Below, one piece after another: positions 53,601-64,000 of a DNA stretch of 64,000 bases. The notes under the pieces were generated by a model, which did no database searches, was not told where the DNA came from, and worked only from the letters and a program-made list of their open reading frames with translations. Position 1 is the stretch's first letter; every line of letters begins with the position of its first letter. Made by a program: the position numbers and the translations under genes. The stretch is from Anthostomella pinea. Its lineage: Eukaryota > Ascomycota > Sordariomycetes > Xylariales > Xylariaceae. The stretch lies in contig CAUWAG010000020.1 in assembly GCA_963556695.1 (NCBI GenBank), positions 806,001 to 870,000 on the forward strand, given 5' to 3'.

Positions 53601-56409
53601 ATTCTCTCGAGAGCGAATCTTTCTATTGGTATACACTAGATTGGGATTCAGGGTATCTCGAGTTTTAAGCAGTCTATTAGTTTTGCCTTCATAGTTGAAA
53701 GTGTTTAACTTAAGTACTGCTTCAAGAACCGCAGATTTTCCCACTGCAAGTTTTTAATTCAACCGCTTGCCTTCAAAGGCTACCAACCATCAAGGACTGC
53801 AGTGAAGGAATGTTCAGGGGCCGGGAGCACCGTCCTTGGATTTCGATCTGCCGTCGGCGCATAGCTTTGCAACTGCGAGTAGTTCAAGCTTTGAGGAATG
53901 TCCAATGGAGTCTAGCCTATTCACGCAAGGGTGTCTAGAACTCAAGATCGGAGCAGCTTGTAACAACGTGAACTGTAGCCAATTCAGCCGTCGAGCGTAC
54001 CAGTCTCCTGGTCCGTGTAACCTGTTACATCGGCTGTGACATGCATGCAGGCGCGGGATGTGCGTACTGATACACGCTTGTAACCACGCCACGCGAGCAG
54101 GGCTTCGCTGCCGATGGAGCTAGCTGACTACATACCACATGTTACGCTCGCTCAAATAGAGGCAGACGAAGCAGTATGTCGTTGTCGGCTTTGACGTTCA
54201 TGTGATGTGACTGCGCAGCCAGCCGGATTGCCACTTTCGTCGACGTTGTGAGGGGATGAGCTCTGGTTATGTCGCATTTTTCTTTACGACTCTCGCTTGA
54301 AAGCAGGTTGCGAGGGAGATCTAGACCCTTCTCCCCATTTTCCCATTTTCCTGTTATCTGGTCCCCTTGGGGGCGAGAGTGCAACGTACCCCGAATTCGC
54401 CAAGCTCGGGGCTTTTGACCCCTACCCACGAGGCAGGCCGACGATGGCTGCATGTGGCGTGAAGCGCTCCCCTGCGAAGGAACCGGTAGTTCCAGCTTGC
54501 TGCATGATACGTCAGTCAATATGACCGCTACATCGTCCTCCCGCCCCCAGCGCCAGCCGGCATATGGAATCCCGGACTTTCATAAACCGACTCGTGACAT
54601 GGAAGATCGTGGACCGCAAGTTCGGACTTCTGATCCGTTGGAAATGTGCTTAGATGGGCGCGGGTGCGCGTGCCATATGGTAGGTCCAGAGCAGCCTTTC
54701 TCGGGCCTTTGGTAGAACCCTGGATCCTGTTCGTGGATACTCGCGTCGAATGCGACCCTGCACTCCTATATTCGTGCGCACAGCACATGCCCGCATTAAT
54801 GAGACTTCCCGTCGGTGCGACAGCGAGCGACCGAGCTGCTCTTCAATGATAAGCTCCACGGTTGATTGCATGTGATGCGGTATTCCGATCGTCGATATTC
54901 CGCGTCCTCGCGTAGCTCGAATAGCAAACGGAAAAACAGGGAGATATCTCACCAGAGGAACCATTGCGAGACGGGACTGACAGCTCACCAAGGCCCATGA
55001 TCAACGTTGGCTCCGGAGTTCTGACCGATCATACCCAACCCAACCCCTTATCGTTTCTCCAACAAGCCATCAGAGAGTTCGGCCCTTCAACCGTCCTATC
55101 TGGAAATCGCAAGCGCCTGAAGCTCGTGAGCAGTGGAGAGGAGGCAGGACAACGCGCAAGCTTCGTCTGCCGCGGCTTCTACCTTGCAAGAGTGCAAGCC
55201 ACACAGACGCCCTGATGCAACGTAAACCCAAGGCTCTCAGCCCGTATTTACCGCCTGTTCGGCAAAAGCCAGTGGGGTAATGGGTCCAGAGCCCGAAAGA
55301 CAGATGCCAGGAAATGTCAAGAATGTTCCGGGCTGGGCGCCCTTTATGTTGATTTGGAATTATCTTGTATTGCCTGAAGTCTGGGTGTATTCGGCCCATG
55401 ACGGTCCGTCGTCGGTTCCCGTCCGCCCCGTATGCGGTGTGGCACGCAACGTCAGTTGGAGATTGGAGAAGATAACCGGGAATGGGGTAATGTCGGTCTG
55501 GAGGATTGGAGGAGAGATCCTCGGTAGGCGCCCGGGACCCCGATCCAGTAGTGCCGACTCTGACATACAGATAGATATGTGAGTGACGACGTCGTCAAGG
55601 ATGGACGTTGGACGTTGTCACGAAGCCACATGATGGATCGCGCGGGGACTGACCGCTGAATCGCCGACCGAGTCAACATGCGCCTTGATGCAGCTACAAC
55701 ACTAGCCGTGGCGCCGGGCACGCCGTATCACAAGCCATACCGCTTCCCCTGTCTCCTGTGATGCCCGTGAAGACCGTTCGCGATACCGAAAGAGGCATTT
55801 ATACCCAACATCATCGCCCAGCAGGGGTCCCCGGCACCTACTGCCGGGAGGCCAGAGGGGAACCCGGTCTGCGTAGCAGTGCGTACCCGGCCCGTTGGCT
55901 TCTCAGTGTGTACCAAGCAGGCTGGCAGGTGACGTGACACTCTGTCAGCCAGCCCTTCCTGTTGCTGCAGCTGTGCAGGAGCTTTCCCCACACGTTCATT
56001 CCAAAGCGACTTCGAGCTATCGGTGTACTGCCGGCCGTAGTCTCGATAGTGGCTGCGGGTGATGTGCATGCAGCGACGTGACAAATAGCCTCGCTTTTAG
56101 GCGAGCCAACTAGTCGTCGCCAACTGAGCTCATTGTGGTCACTTGGTCTCTGGATATCTGGTGGGCTTGCGGGGGAACGAGGAGATACCTACCGCTTGTC
56201 TGAGGTTGTGTGGAGAGGAGAATGTGATAACTGGCGATCTAGGGGGGCATGTTGGTAATGGCGATGGTGGCTATGAAAGCATGGTGTCTCTTGAACGTTT
56301 AAAGAGAGGTGACGTCCGCCTTCTCCTGGCAATAGTCTCACTGGCTTGACAACTGTGCTCGATAATTATCAAAAGGTGTTGAAACTCATTGCCATCTTTC
56401 GAATTCATA
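53601..56409. other. Long intergenic region
   Basis: About 2.8 kb. Many short frames exist on both strands but none shows a domain or a consistent exon chain. The last 200 bases are the protease promoter. Confidence 0.4.
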
Positions 56410-57710
56410 ATGAAGCTCTCCGGTATTCTGCTGGCTGCCCCTTTGGCCCTCGCGGCCCCTATCCTCGAGGGCAGAGGAGAGACAATCCCAGGCAGATGGA
56501 TCGTCGTGATGAACGAAGACAGCTCCCACGAGTCCATGGCCAGCAGCATGGCCGACATCGCAGGCGATCTGACCCCCAAGCACACATACAACATGGGCAT
56601 GTTCAAGGGCTACACGATGGAAGCATCAGAAGACCTAATAAGTTCAATCGCCAACCTTGCCGAAGTTAGTCTCACATCGTCTACTCTTGAAGCAGCCAAG
56701 ACAAATATAGACTAACACACCTCCAGGTCGCCTACGTCGAGGCCGACGTCAAAGTCAGCATCGCAAGCCTCCAGACCCAAGCCCAAGCCCCCTGGGGCCT
56801 GGCCCGGATCTCCAGCCACGTAGCAGGCACCACCGAGTACATCTACGACGAGAGTGCGGGCGCGGACACGTACGCCTACATCATCGACACAGGCATCTAC
56901 CTAGCGCACCCGGAGTTCGAGGGCCGCGCCTCGTTCGGGGCCAGCTTTGTCGAGGGCGACGATACCGACACCGATGGCAACGGCCACGGGACCCACGTCG
57001 CTGGCACGACTGGATCTGCGACCTATGGCGTGGCGAAGAAGACGAATCTTATTGCTGTTAAGGTGCTCGATGCGGATGGTTCTGGGGCGCTTAGCCAGGT
57101 CATAGCGGGTATTCAGTGGGCTGTTGATGATGCTACTTCCAAAGGCCGTGAGTCAGCACTATTCACACAAGCCTCTAATTTGCCCCTTTCCATAATAGTA
57201 ATGTTATCAGCAAGTTTGACTGACCGGAACTCAGGCATCGCCAAATCAGTCGCCAACATGTCCCTCGGCGCGCTAAGTCTGGGCACCTCAACCGTCAACA
57301 CAGCAGCCAAAGCCGCCGTGGCAGCAGGCCTCTTCATCGCCGCCGCAGCTGGCAACAACGACCTGCCCGCCGTGATCTTCTCGCCGGCCTCCGAGGCCAC
57401 GGTGTGCACGGTCGGCGCGACGGCGTCCAACGACACGCGCGCCTACTTCTCCAACTACGGCACGGCGATCGACGTCTGGGCGCCGGGCGTGGGTGTCCTG
57501 TCGACGTACAAGAACGGTTCGACGGCTGTTCTGTCGGGGACCTCGATGTCGACGCCCCATGTGACGGGGTTGGCCGCGTACCTGCTGGCCTTGGAGGGTG
57601 AGCGGGACCCCGTGGCGCTGTGTCAGCGGATTCAGGAGTTGGGTACGCAGGATGCGGTTGGTGACTCTGAGTCGGATAACAGCATGATCGTTTATAACGG
57701 CAACGCATGA
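56410..57710 (+). CDS. Subtilisin-like serine protease (S8, alkaline-protease type)
   Basis: Three exons (56410-56664, 56727-57147, 57235-57710) give 383 residues. They encode a signal peptide MKLSGILLAAPLALAAP, an inhibitor-I9 propeptide (GRWIVVMNEDSSHESMASSM through YVEADVKVSI), and a mature domain with the full triad: Asp in AYIIDTGIYLAHPEF, His in GNGHGTHVAG and Ser in LSGTSMSTPHVTGLA. The oxyanion Asn region AAGNND is present. This is a secreted endopeptidase of the proteinase K/oryzin group, used for extracellular protein degradation. Both introns are in phase and all key residues are present. Confidence 0.95.
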
Positions 57711-57902
57711 ATGTTTTCGACTGTGATGGAGTAAGTAGTCCGTTGGTCTGTAGTTCGTTAGCTGTCGTGGAGCGCAGTGACACAAGCATGTATATAGGTC
57801 ACGGCGTATATAGCGAGGGATAATAGCGAACACCCATGTGAAGTACCGCTGAGCTTTGTTACCATTGGTAATATGGAAGACTTCACTACTCAGCTCTTGA
57901 CA

Positions 57903-58878
57903 TCAGGCAGGCTCGCCCTGGGGCACAACCATGCCATGGTTTCCCATGTACGCCGAGATCTCAGCGGGCTTCCACCCACCCCTCTGCAGCAGGCCCTCGT
58001 CCTCGAGCCGGAACACCTCGATCTTCAGCGGACGACAGCACTTGAGCATCTCCTCGTCGCTGCCAGCGCCGAATCCCCACAATGACAAATCGCCTCCAGG
58101 GCATGTACCTGCAGTCACTCCGTGTCAGTCTCGTACACAGCATCATGCCAGGGTCTCACCGGCAGCCAGTGGACCACTTACTCAGCGCCATAAGCACGTC
58201 CTGCTCGGCCAGGAACTCGATATAATCCCCCGCCTGCGCCGGACACGGATTCATAAAGTAGCGCCCCTGCTCATCCAGCCCAGTAACCTGGAAGATATTG
58301 ATCACATCATGGACGTCCGTCTCGCCAAGCCCAAACGGCAGCACCGCGCGCGCAAGGTTCGAGTGGCAATGGTAGTCATAAGTCCCACCGGAGAGCACCG
58401 TCTTTATGTACGGATCGCATCTAGTGCCCAAGAGATCGTGCACGCGGCCGCCGTGCTCGTCCACGCCGTACCAGGCCAGCGTGTCGTCGAGGATGGTCAC
58501 CAGCGGCCGCATGTACGGCAGGCAGGACCACAGCCGGTCATGCGTCGACACGTGCGACGCGTGCAGCTGCTTGGTGCGGGAGGCCCAGAACCGCTCGCGC
58601 GGGTTGTGCGCGTTCCAGATGTTGAGGTCTCCGACCTGCGGGCCGTCGGGCGTGCTGATCCGCACGATGGAGCCGGCGGGCGCCTTCCAGGCCTTTCCGG
58701 AGCGAATGGGGAGGGTGAAGCTGTCTGTTTGCACCCGCGGCGCCGATCTGATCTTGGCGTATAGGTCTTCGTCAATCTTCAGGGGTGATCCGGCTGTCGG
58801 GAGGTAGGCGGGGAACGGCTTGGGGATGGGCTTCCGGGCTTTGAGCCGGGATTCCGCTTCCTCTTTGCTGATGGACAT
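57903..58878 (-). CDS. DUF1989 (urea carboxylase-associated) protein
   Basis: Two exons (58878-58182, 58108-57903) give about 300 residues, start MSISKEEAES. The longer frame upstream begins with TTG. DUF1989 landmarks are the conserved region GPQVGDLNIWNAHNPRERFW, then HDRLWSCLPYMRPLVTILDD, DLLGTRCDPY, HCHSNLARAV (likely metal-binding His/Cys) and PAQAGDYIEFLAEQDVLMAL. After the intron comes CPGGDLSLWG. In bacteria such proteins accompany urea or amine catabolism and are thought to bind metal; the fungal role is unknown. No urea gene is adjacent. Confidence 0.88.
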
Positions 58879-61063
58879 CTTCGAACGAGGAATACCGTCT
58901 GACAACCGAACCAGGATATCTCGAGGCCCAGTGAGTATTTTGGATCACAGGCCGTTCTTCGGGTCACGTCTCGGCTCGTAGTGGAGTATGGGTAGGGCTG
59001 AAGTAGCTGTACACGATGCCCCAATGCTGATATAGACAACTTTCTGCGCCCTATGAGCCACACCGCTGATGTTTTTATGTTAAGTCGTTCCACTGGTCAC
59101 GATAACACAAGACTTAAGCGGCCGTTGACCCCTTCGTGATACCTAAGTAGTACACTCGGCTCTCGGCGAAGTGGACCAGCAAGCGCGATGGTCCGTGCAT
59201 TTGATAGTTGACAAACAGAAATGGAAATCATGACTCCAAAATAGTTACGTCGTGAATAGCCTGGCAAGATACGACTGATACACAATGGACTGCTCTCGGA
59301 AACTTATGCGAAGTTACCTGTCTTGAGCGATTCCACCACATCCGTGCCAGCAGCAACACGGGCATCGACCAACTGGGACACCGGCTCCTTGGAACCTCTG
59401 GCTGCGCGCCATGTCGATTGAACCAGGACGAGCATGTTGGCTTTGCAGTTCCGCGACGTCCTTCTGCGTCAGCAGCGACTGCGTGTCCCTCGATCCTACA
59501 GGCTCTTGGGCTTGAGGACTTGCTGCTACTCCGAGAATGATAAGCATGTAGTCTGCGTTTCTGACGTCGATGATTGCGTCTGAGGCTGTCTCCCCGCGAG
59601 AGAAAGCGGTCGTCCAGCTCGAAGCCGCCCAAAGTGGGCATTACAGATGGCCAGCGCACCGCCACCCCTTTCCGAGTGAGGTGTCTCCTCGTCTCCGGGT
59701 CGAACGCCCTGATGGTAGCCCGGAATACCCGACATTGCGCAGAGAACAATGGTTTTCGGAGTTTCTGACCTCTCCAGATCGGCATAGCCGGCGAGTTTCC
59801 TGAATGGCAAAGGAACTGCCAGCGCAGCGACGCATAGATCTCGCTCCCTTCCTCATCATGTCGGTCAAAGCTTCTATCAGTATACGTGAACCAGGACTCC
59901 ATCTCGGTTCCACGAAGAAACAGCAGCGTAATAGGGATACGTGCCAGCGGCTGATATCACCATGAACCTGCCTGGGGCCACCATCTCCATGATCCCTCGA
60001 TCCTCTGCGCCACAGAGGTGATTGACACGATCGCCAGTCGCCACGGGAGCCTCACCCAAAACCAAGTATTCCACTGGACGTTCGAAACAGGGCCGCAATG
60101 CTAAGGCTTGCGAGAAACGGGTGGAAACCGCGTTTCTCGTCATCGAACAGTCGCTTATCAGGTCGTGTGCCTCACTGTCCGAGAGCAGCTCCAGGAGGCC
60201 GAAGAGGTAAATCTCTTGGGTTTGTACTCTGATACAGTCCGCTAATGGCGATTGAAAAGGTCGCTATATCCTGGCTTGCAACAAAGCCGTGAAGCGGCAT
60301 CGGGAGGCTCAAAAATGGCCGAGTCGCAACGTATGGCGATGTGAGCAAGACCAACCGAGTCGAATACCAGCAGAGTGCCACAAGATGGTGCCCATGAACA
60401 GAGTGTCATGCGAAAGGCTTGCTGTGCCGCAGAGGGACTTTACGTTCTTGTTGAGAACTGCTTCCTGGAAGACCCCAAATGTGTGAGAACCCAGGCTGGG
60501 CCAAAAGCGCTTTCACTGGGGGGCATTTGTCTCCACGAACATCGAGACGGCATGGCCCTGATGCGCCCCGTGTATTCGCGTATCGACACCTTTCCGAGCC
60601 GATTGTTGTCAAGAAGGTGAGCCGTGAATGTCTACCTACGGATCGCTTGCGACTTGCCAGGCATGCAATGCTGGACAACATTGAAGCTCCCGGCATCAAA
60701 GGAGAACACCATCAAAGTGGGGAAAGCCTCCTGACAATTCTCTCACGGTAGCCTCCCCCCTGAGTCTAGCAATGGAATACACCATATTCATTGCAAGATC
60801 ACCATGCAACCGTTACCATTGGCGTATTCCAAAAACCCGAGAATCTACACAAAACGCCAGCCCAAACCCATCACCAATCCAAAATGTCTAGCCCCAATTG
60901 CTGCAACCAGGGGTAACGTATCCAACACACCCCTGGAAATAGCCCCTTCCAAATTCTACAAGATGATTTCCACCTCTAGCCTCTAAGAAACACCACCGCT
61001 CCAGTAACCCAGGTAGTCCTATACCAAAAAGCGCTGGATTCAGCCCTGTATGTACAACTTGCA
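58879..61063. other. Long intergenic region
   Basis: About 2.2 kb. The only frame with non-random feel is on the minus strand (about 60250-59877, containing EIYLFGLLELLSDSEAHDL), but it has no start, domain or splice context. No gene is supported. Confidence 0.4.
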
Positions 61064-62154
61064 TCACTTACACAAGTCCCAGCTCCTGCCCTCATACTTA
61101 GGCCTCTTATGCACGCCTGTCAGCAGCTCCAGCGCCGCAGGATCGATATTGCGATTCGCCTTGATGAAGATAGTCTCGTAGGGGTGGATATTCGTGCCGA
61201 AGTACCTGCCGTCGTAAAGCACGTCGTGCGGGTGCTCGGCGCATTCGTCAATATACTCCTCGCCCTGGAACGCGGCCATCATGGCCGAGACCTCATAACC
61301 CATACCGCGAATCGCGGGCGTGGCGCCGATCTCGGCGTGGATGGCGCGCTGGAATTCGGCGTAGCACCCGCCGAAGGCGACCGTGTCGTCCGCCCCGCCC
61401 CACATGTCGGGCTCGGACGCGTTGGCCGGCGGGTCCAGGAGGATCGCCATGCCCACGGCGTCGGTCGTCCAGATCATCGACTGCAGGTGCGGCCTCGGCC
61501 AGCAGTTGACCGTCATGCCGACGAGCTTGACGCGCTCCGTGATGCGGTCCAGGTACGCGTCGCTCCAGCACTGGTCGCTCCACGTCGGCAGGAACGGGCC
61601 CCGGATCGACGCGTTGAGCGTGATGAACCGCGAGTACTGCCGCCACAGGTCGCCCTCGCGCAGCACCTCGCCGAACGCGCCTAAATCAAAACACGTGTTG
61701 GCCCGCTGCACGACGCGGATGTTGGCGTGCTGCTCCGTCGGGATCAGCGCCGCCGCGTCGGTCTCGCCGTTGAGGATGAAGATAAAGTCGGCCGCCGCGT
61801 GCAGGCCCTGGTGCAGGAAGAACTCGAGGTTTGCGCGCGCGTTCTCCGACTCCTTGTACGCGTACAGGATCAGCGGCCGCGGGGACGGGTTGGAGGAGGA
61901 GGACGGCTTGAAAGCGGGGGGCAGGCTGCTGCTGATGCTGCTGCTGAGGCTGTTTAGGGGTTCTTGGAGCTAAAAAGGGGGTTTCGACGTTGTCAGTCAG
62001 CCATCTACAACTCCGGACGTGAGTATGTGCTGCTCTACGGGGTGATGCTCACCAGTGTCGTTTTCCTGAAGAGGAAGAAGCCGGACCATATCAGGGCCAG
62101 GACCAGGACGGCCACGAGGCCGTGCTTCTTGGACGCAAATACTGGCGCCGTCAT
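61064..62154 (-). CDS. Type II membrane glycosyltransferase-like protein
   Basis: Two exons (62154-62053, 61969-61064) give about 335 residues. A short basic N-terminus (MTAPVFASKKHG) is followed by one membrane helix (LVAVLVLALIWSGFFLF) and a Ser/Pro stalk, the layout of Golgi type II enzymes. The luminal part begins RPLILYAYKESENARANLEF and includes FIFILNGETD, the conserved-looking ITLNASIRGPFLPTW, KLVGMTVNCWPRPHLQSMIW and, near the end, YETIFIKANRN. These blocks occur in an uncharacterised fungal family resembling glycosyltransferases (RgpF-like phrases). I infer glycan transfer but no donor-binding DxD is certain. Splice phase is exact. Confidence 0.7.
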
Positions 62155-63130
62155 AATATCAATATCTGTGTCTGCATTTACCCTCGGAAAACAACGATTA
62201 TTCTTTGAGAAATGGTGAAGGGGTAATCGATGCGCTTTGAAGAAGGCGAGGGCACCTGACATCTGTCCTGGAGAAGAAAGGTCTATAACCGCCTGTCTCA
62301 CCTCGCTCTCCCTGGACCAAGGGAAAGTCACGCAACATACATAGACAAAGAAGGGCATTATAGCGCGGGTCTGGCATTGTATCTCCCTATCTGGTGTGAC
62401 CCCATGGTCAACTATGATGTACCCCAACTCGGGGTTGTAGTTCGGGAGCCGCGGAACAGACGCTGCTACAGACTCTAATGGAAGAGTCGATGTCCCTCCA
62501 TCCTCTTGGGGAGGCAGTTGGAGTCACGCTGTTGTAAGTACACGTGAGGGAGAATAGTGTCTCACATGCGGGCTAAAGTGGCTTGCCGGCAATGTGGATC
62601 GGTGTGAATCCATTGTTTGAGGCTCTGAGCCATGCTTAGAGTTCAGAGGCATACCAGTATTCAGGGGTAAATGCGTCTCAGTCGTGAATCACCTTTCCGC
62701 GTATTTACTGGTCAGACTGTTGCCGCGGAATCAGAAGCCATTACGTTGCACGAGTAAGGTGGAACTGTAGTCGGAAACGTAGCTTCTTTTTCCTCCATCG
62801 ACAAGTGGTATCCCATCACGAACTATCTACGGAATCCTTGCCTCCAAACATCTCGACATCTCGTCATCTCAAATCTCCTAGAACGAGTAGGCGAGCAGGA
62901 TGAGTCTCATGCCTGTACAAATCCTGGCCAATAAGTATAGCTCAAGAAAGAACAAAATATCCTCGCCACCTATTCTCCCTCTCTACGTGACTCCGACAAG
63001 AATAGGTATCTTTTACCAACCGATACCTCAAAGAACTGAACCTGGAGTTACGCAAGAGTGCAGCACAGCCGCCGCATAGGGAAGCCGATGGATGGAAAAG
63101 GAGGGGGTATTATACGTCGACACAACAGGC
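62155..63130. other. Intergenic
   Basis: Promoter side of the glycosyltransferase-like gene and 3' flank of alpha-tubulin. No gene. Confidence 0.5.
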
Positions 63131-64000
63131 TTAGTACTCAGCCTCCGTCTCGTCAGGCTCGAAGCTGTCGGCCGCGACCTCCTCGTAGTCCTTCTCCAGG
63201 GCGGCAAGGTCCTCACGGGCCTCGGAAAACTCGCCTTCCTCCATACCCTCACCAACGTACCAGTGTACGAAAGCCCGCTTGCTGTACATAAGATCGAACT
63301 TGTAGTCCAGACGCGACCATGCCTCGGCGATGGCAGTGGTGTTGGACAGCATGGAGACGGAACGGTCGACTGAAGCCAGACCACCGTCGTTCGGAGATGT
63401 GGAGGGGACAGACATCGGCTTCTGGTAGTTGATACCCAGCTTGAAGCCAGTGGGACACCACTCGACCAGGTTGAAGGATGACTTGGCCTTGAGAGCCGCG
63501 ATGGCCGCGTTGCAGTCACGAGGCACAACATCGCCACGGTAGAGGAGGGCGACGGCCATGTACTTTCCGTTGCGAGGATCGCAGACAACCATCTGGTTGT
63601 TGGGCTCGAAGCCTGTGATTTGGTTAGTTGACGTAACTGGATCTAGGCTGCGTTGCAGATCTTACATTGGAAGGTAAGGTCGTGGACCTTGAAGCTCTCG
63701 TGGGAACTCTTGGCGGCTGAGACGACAGGAGCGTAGCTGATCAGCGGGTAGTGGATACGAGGGTAGGGGACCAAATTGGTCTGGAACTCATTCAGATCAA
63801 CGTTCAGAGCACCGTCGAATCGCAGAGACGAGGTGATGGAGCTGACGACCTGAGCAATCAGTCGGTTCAGATGCTCGTAGCTGGGCCGGGGGACGTCTAG
63901 ATTGCGTCTGCAGATATCATAGACAGCCTCGTTGTCGACCAAGAAGGTGCAGTCGGAGTTCTCGATGGTGCTGTGAGTGGACAGGACGGCGTTGTAAGGC
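63131..64000 (-). CDS. Alpha-tubulin, 3' part (runs off the window)
   Basis: Two exons are seen: the one reaching the window edge (64000-63666) and the last (63612-63131), joined in phase after a GTAAGA donor. The text is unmistakable: [60 protein letters not shown], then [35 protein letters not shown] and the acidic tail ending EAEY. The C-terminal Tyr is the detyrosination site. Roughly the first 200 residues, including the GTP-binding start, lie beyond position 64000. Alpha-tubulin pairs with beta-tubulin to build microtubules. No lesion is present in the visible part. Confidence 0.97.

Noticed and set aside
59877..60250. Possible HET-like or other coding region on the minus strand
   Set aside because: No start codon, no recognised motif and no splice context; the resemblance was too vague.

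Overview
This window comes from a filamentous ascomycete (Pezizomycotina). The genes have short GT-AG introns of about 50-200 bp. Families typical of moulds are present: rhodopsin-domain membrane proteins, several cytochrome P450s, an AA8-AA3 cellobiose dehydrogenase, a GH105 hydrolase, a Fot/pogo transposon and Tad-like LINEs. Housekeeping genes (TVP23, a JAC1/HscB co-chaperone, alpha-tubulin) anchor otherwise accessory DNA. The species cannot be named from the sequence alone.

Layout: 0-9 kb holds a single-pass membrane protein, TVP23, an intron-containing tRNA-Cys, a membrane-anchored DUF3445 (heme-dependent N-demethylase-like) protein, a small secreted cysteine-rich protein and a DUF1996 relic. 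10-26 kb holds a broken cellobiose dehydrogenase, a second small secreted protein, an SDR, a BTB/POZ protein with an odd repeat-rich tail, a rhodopsin-domain 7TM protein, a GH105 hydrolase and a DHA1-type MFS transporter. 26-33 kb holds two P450 genes with reading-frame problems and a 5'-truncated second rhodopsin-domain gene. 33.4-34.0 kb is a tRNA-headed SINE. 34-43 kb has a small secreted acidic protein, minisatellites, a broken MYND-finger gene, JAC1 and an intact P450.

43-54 kb is a decayed repeat island. It contains a Fot/pogo element with TA duplications and terminal inverted repeats, truncated SDR and fructosamine-kinase-like genes, an NLR/WD40-type gene split by a 5'-truncated LINE with a 12-bp target-site duplication, a second LINE with a 14-bp duplication, and a kinase-like pseudogene. 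54-64 kb returns to intact genes: a subtilisin-like protease, a DUF1989 protein, a type II membrane glycosyltransferase-like protein and the 3' part of alpha-tubulin.

No new multi-gene pathway is evident. The genes look like independent accessory loci (plant-polymer attack, secretion, oxidation, transport), not one cluster. The most informative signals are structural. A SINE starts exactly at its tRNA-like head and ends in a tail like that of a local LINE. A LINE insertion can be mapped to the base inside an NLR-like gene. Single-base lesions concentrate in accessory genes while housekeeping genes stay intact. Exon boundaries were set by eye from splice consensus and reading phase.
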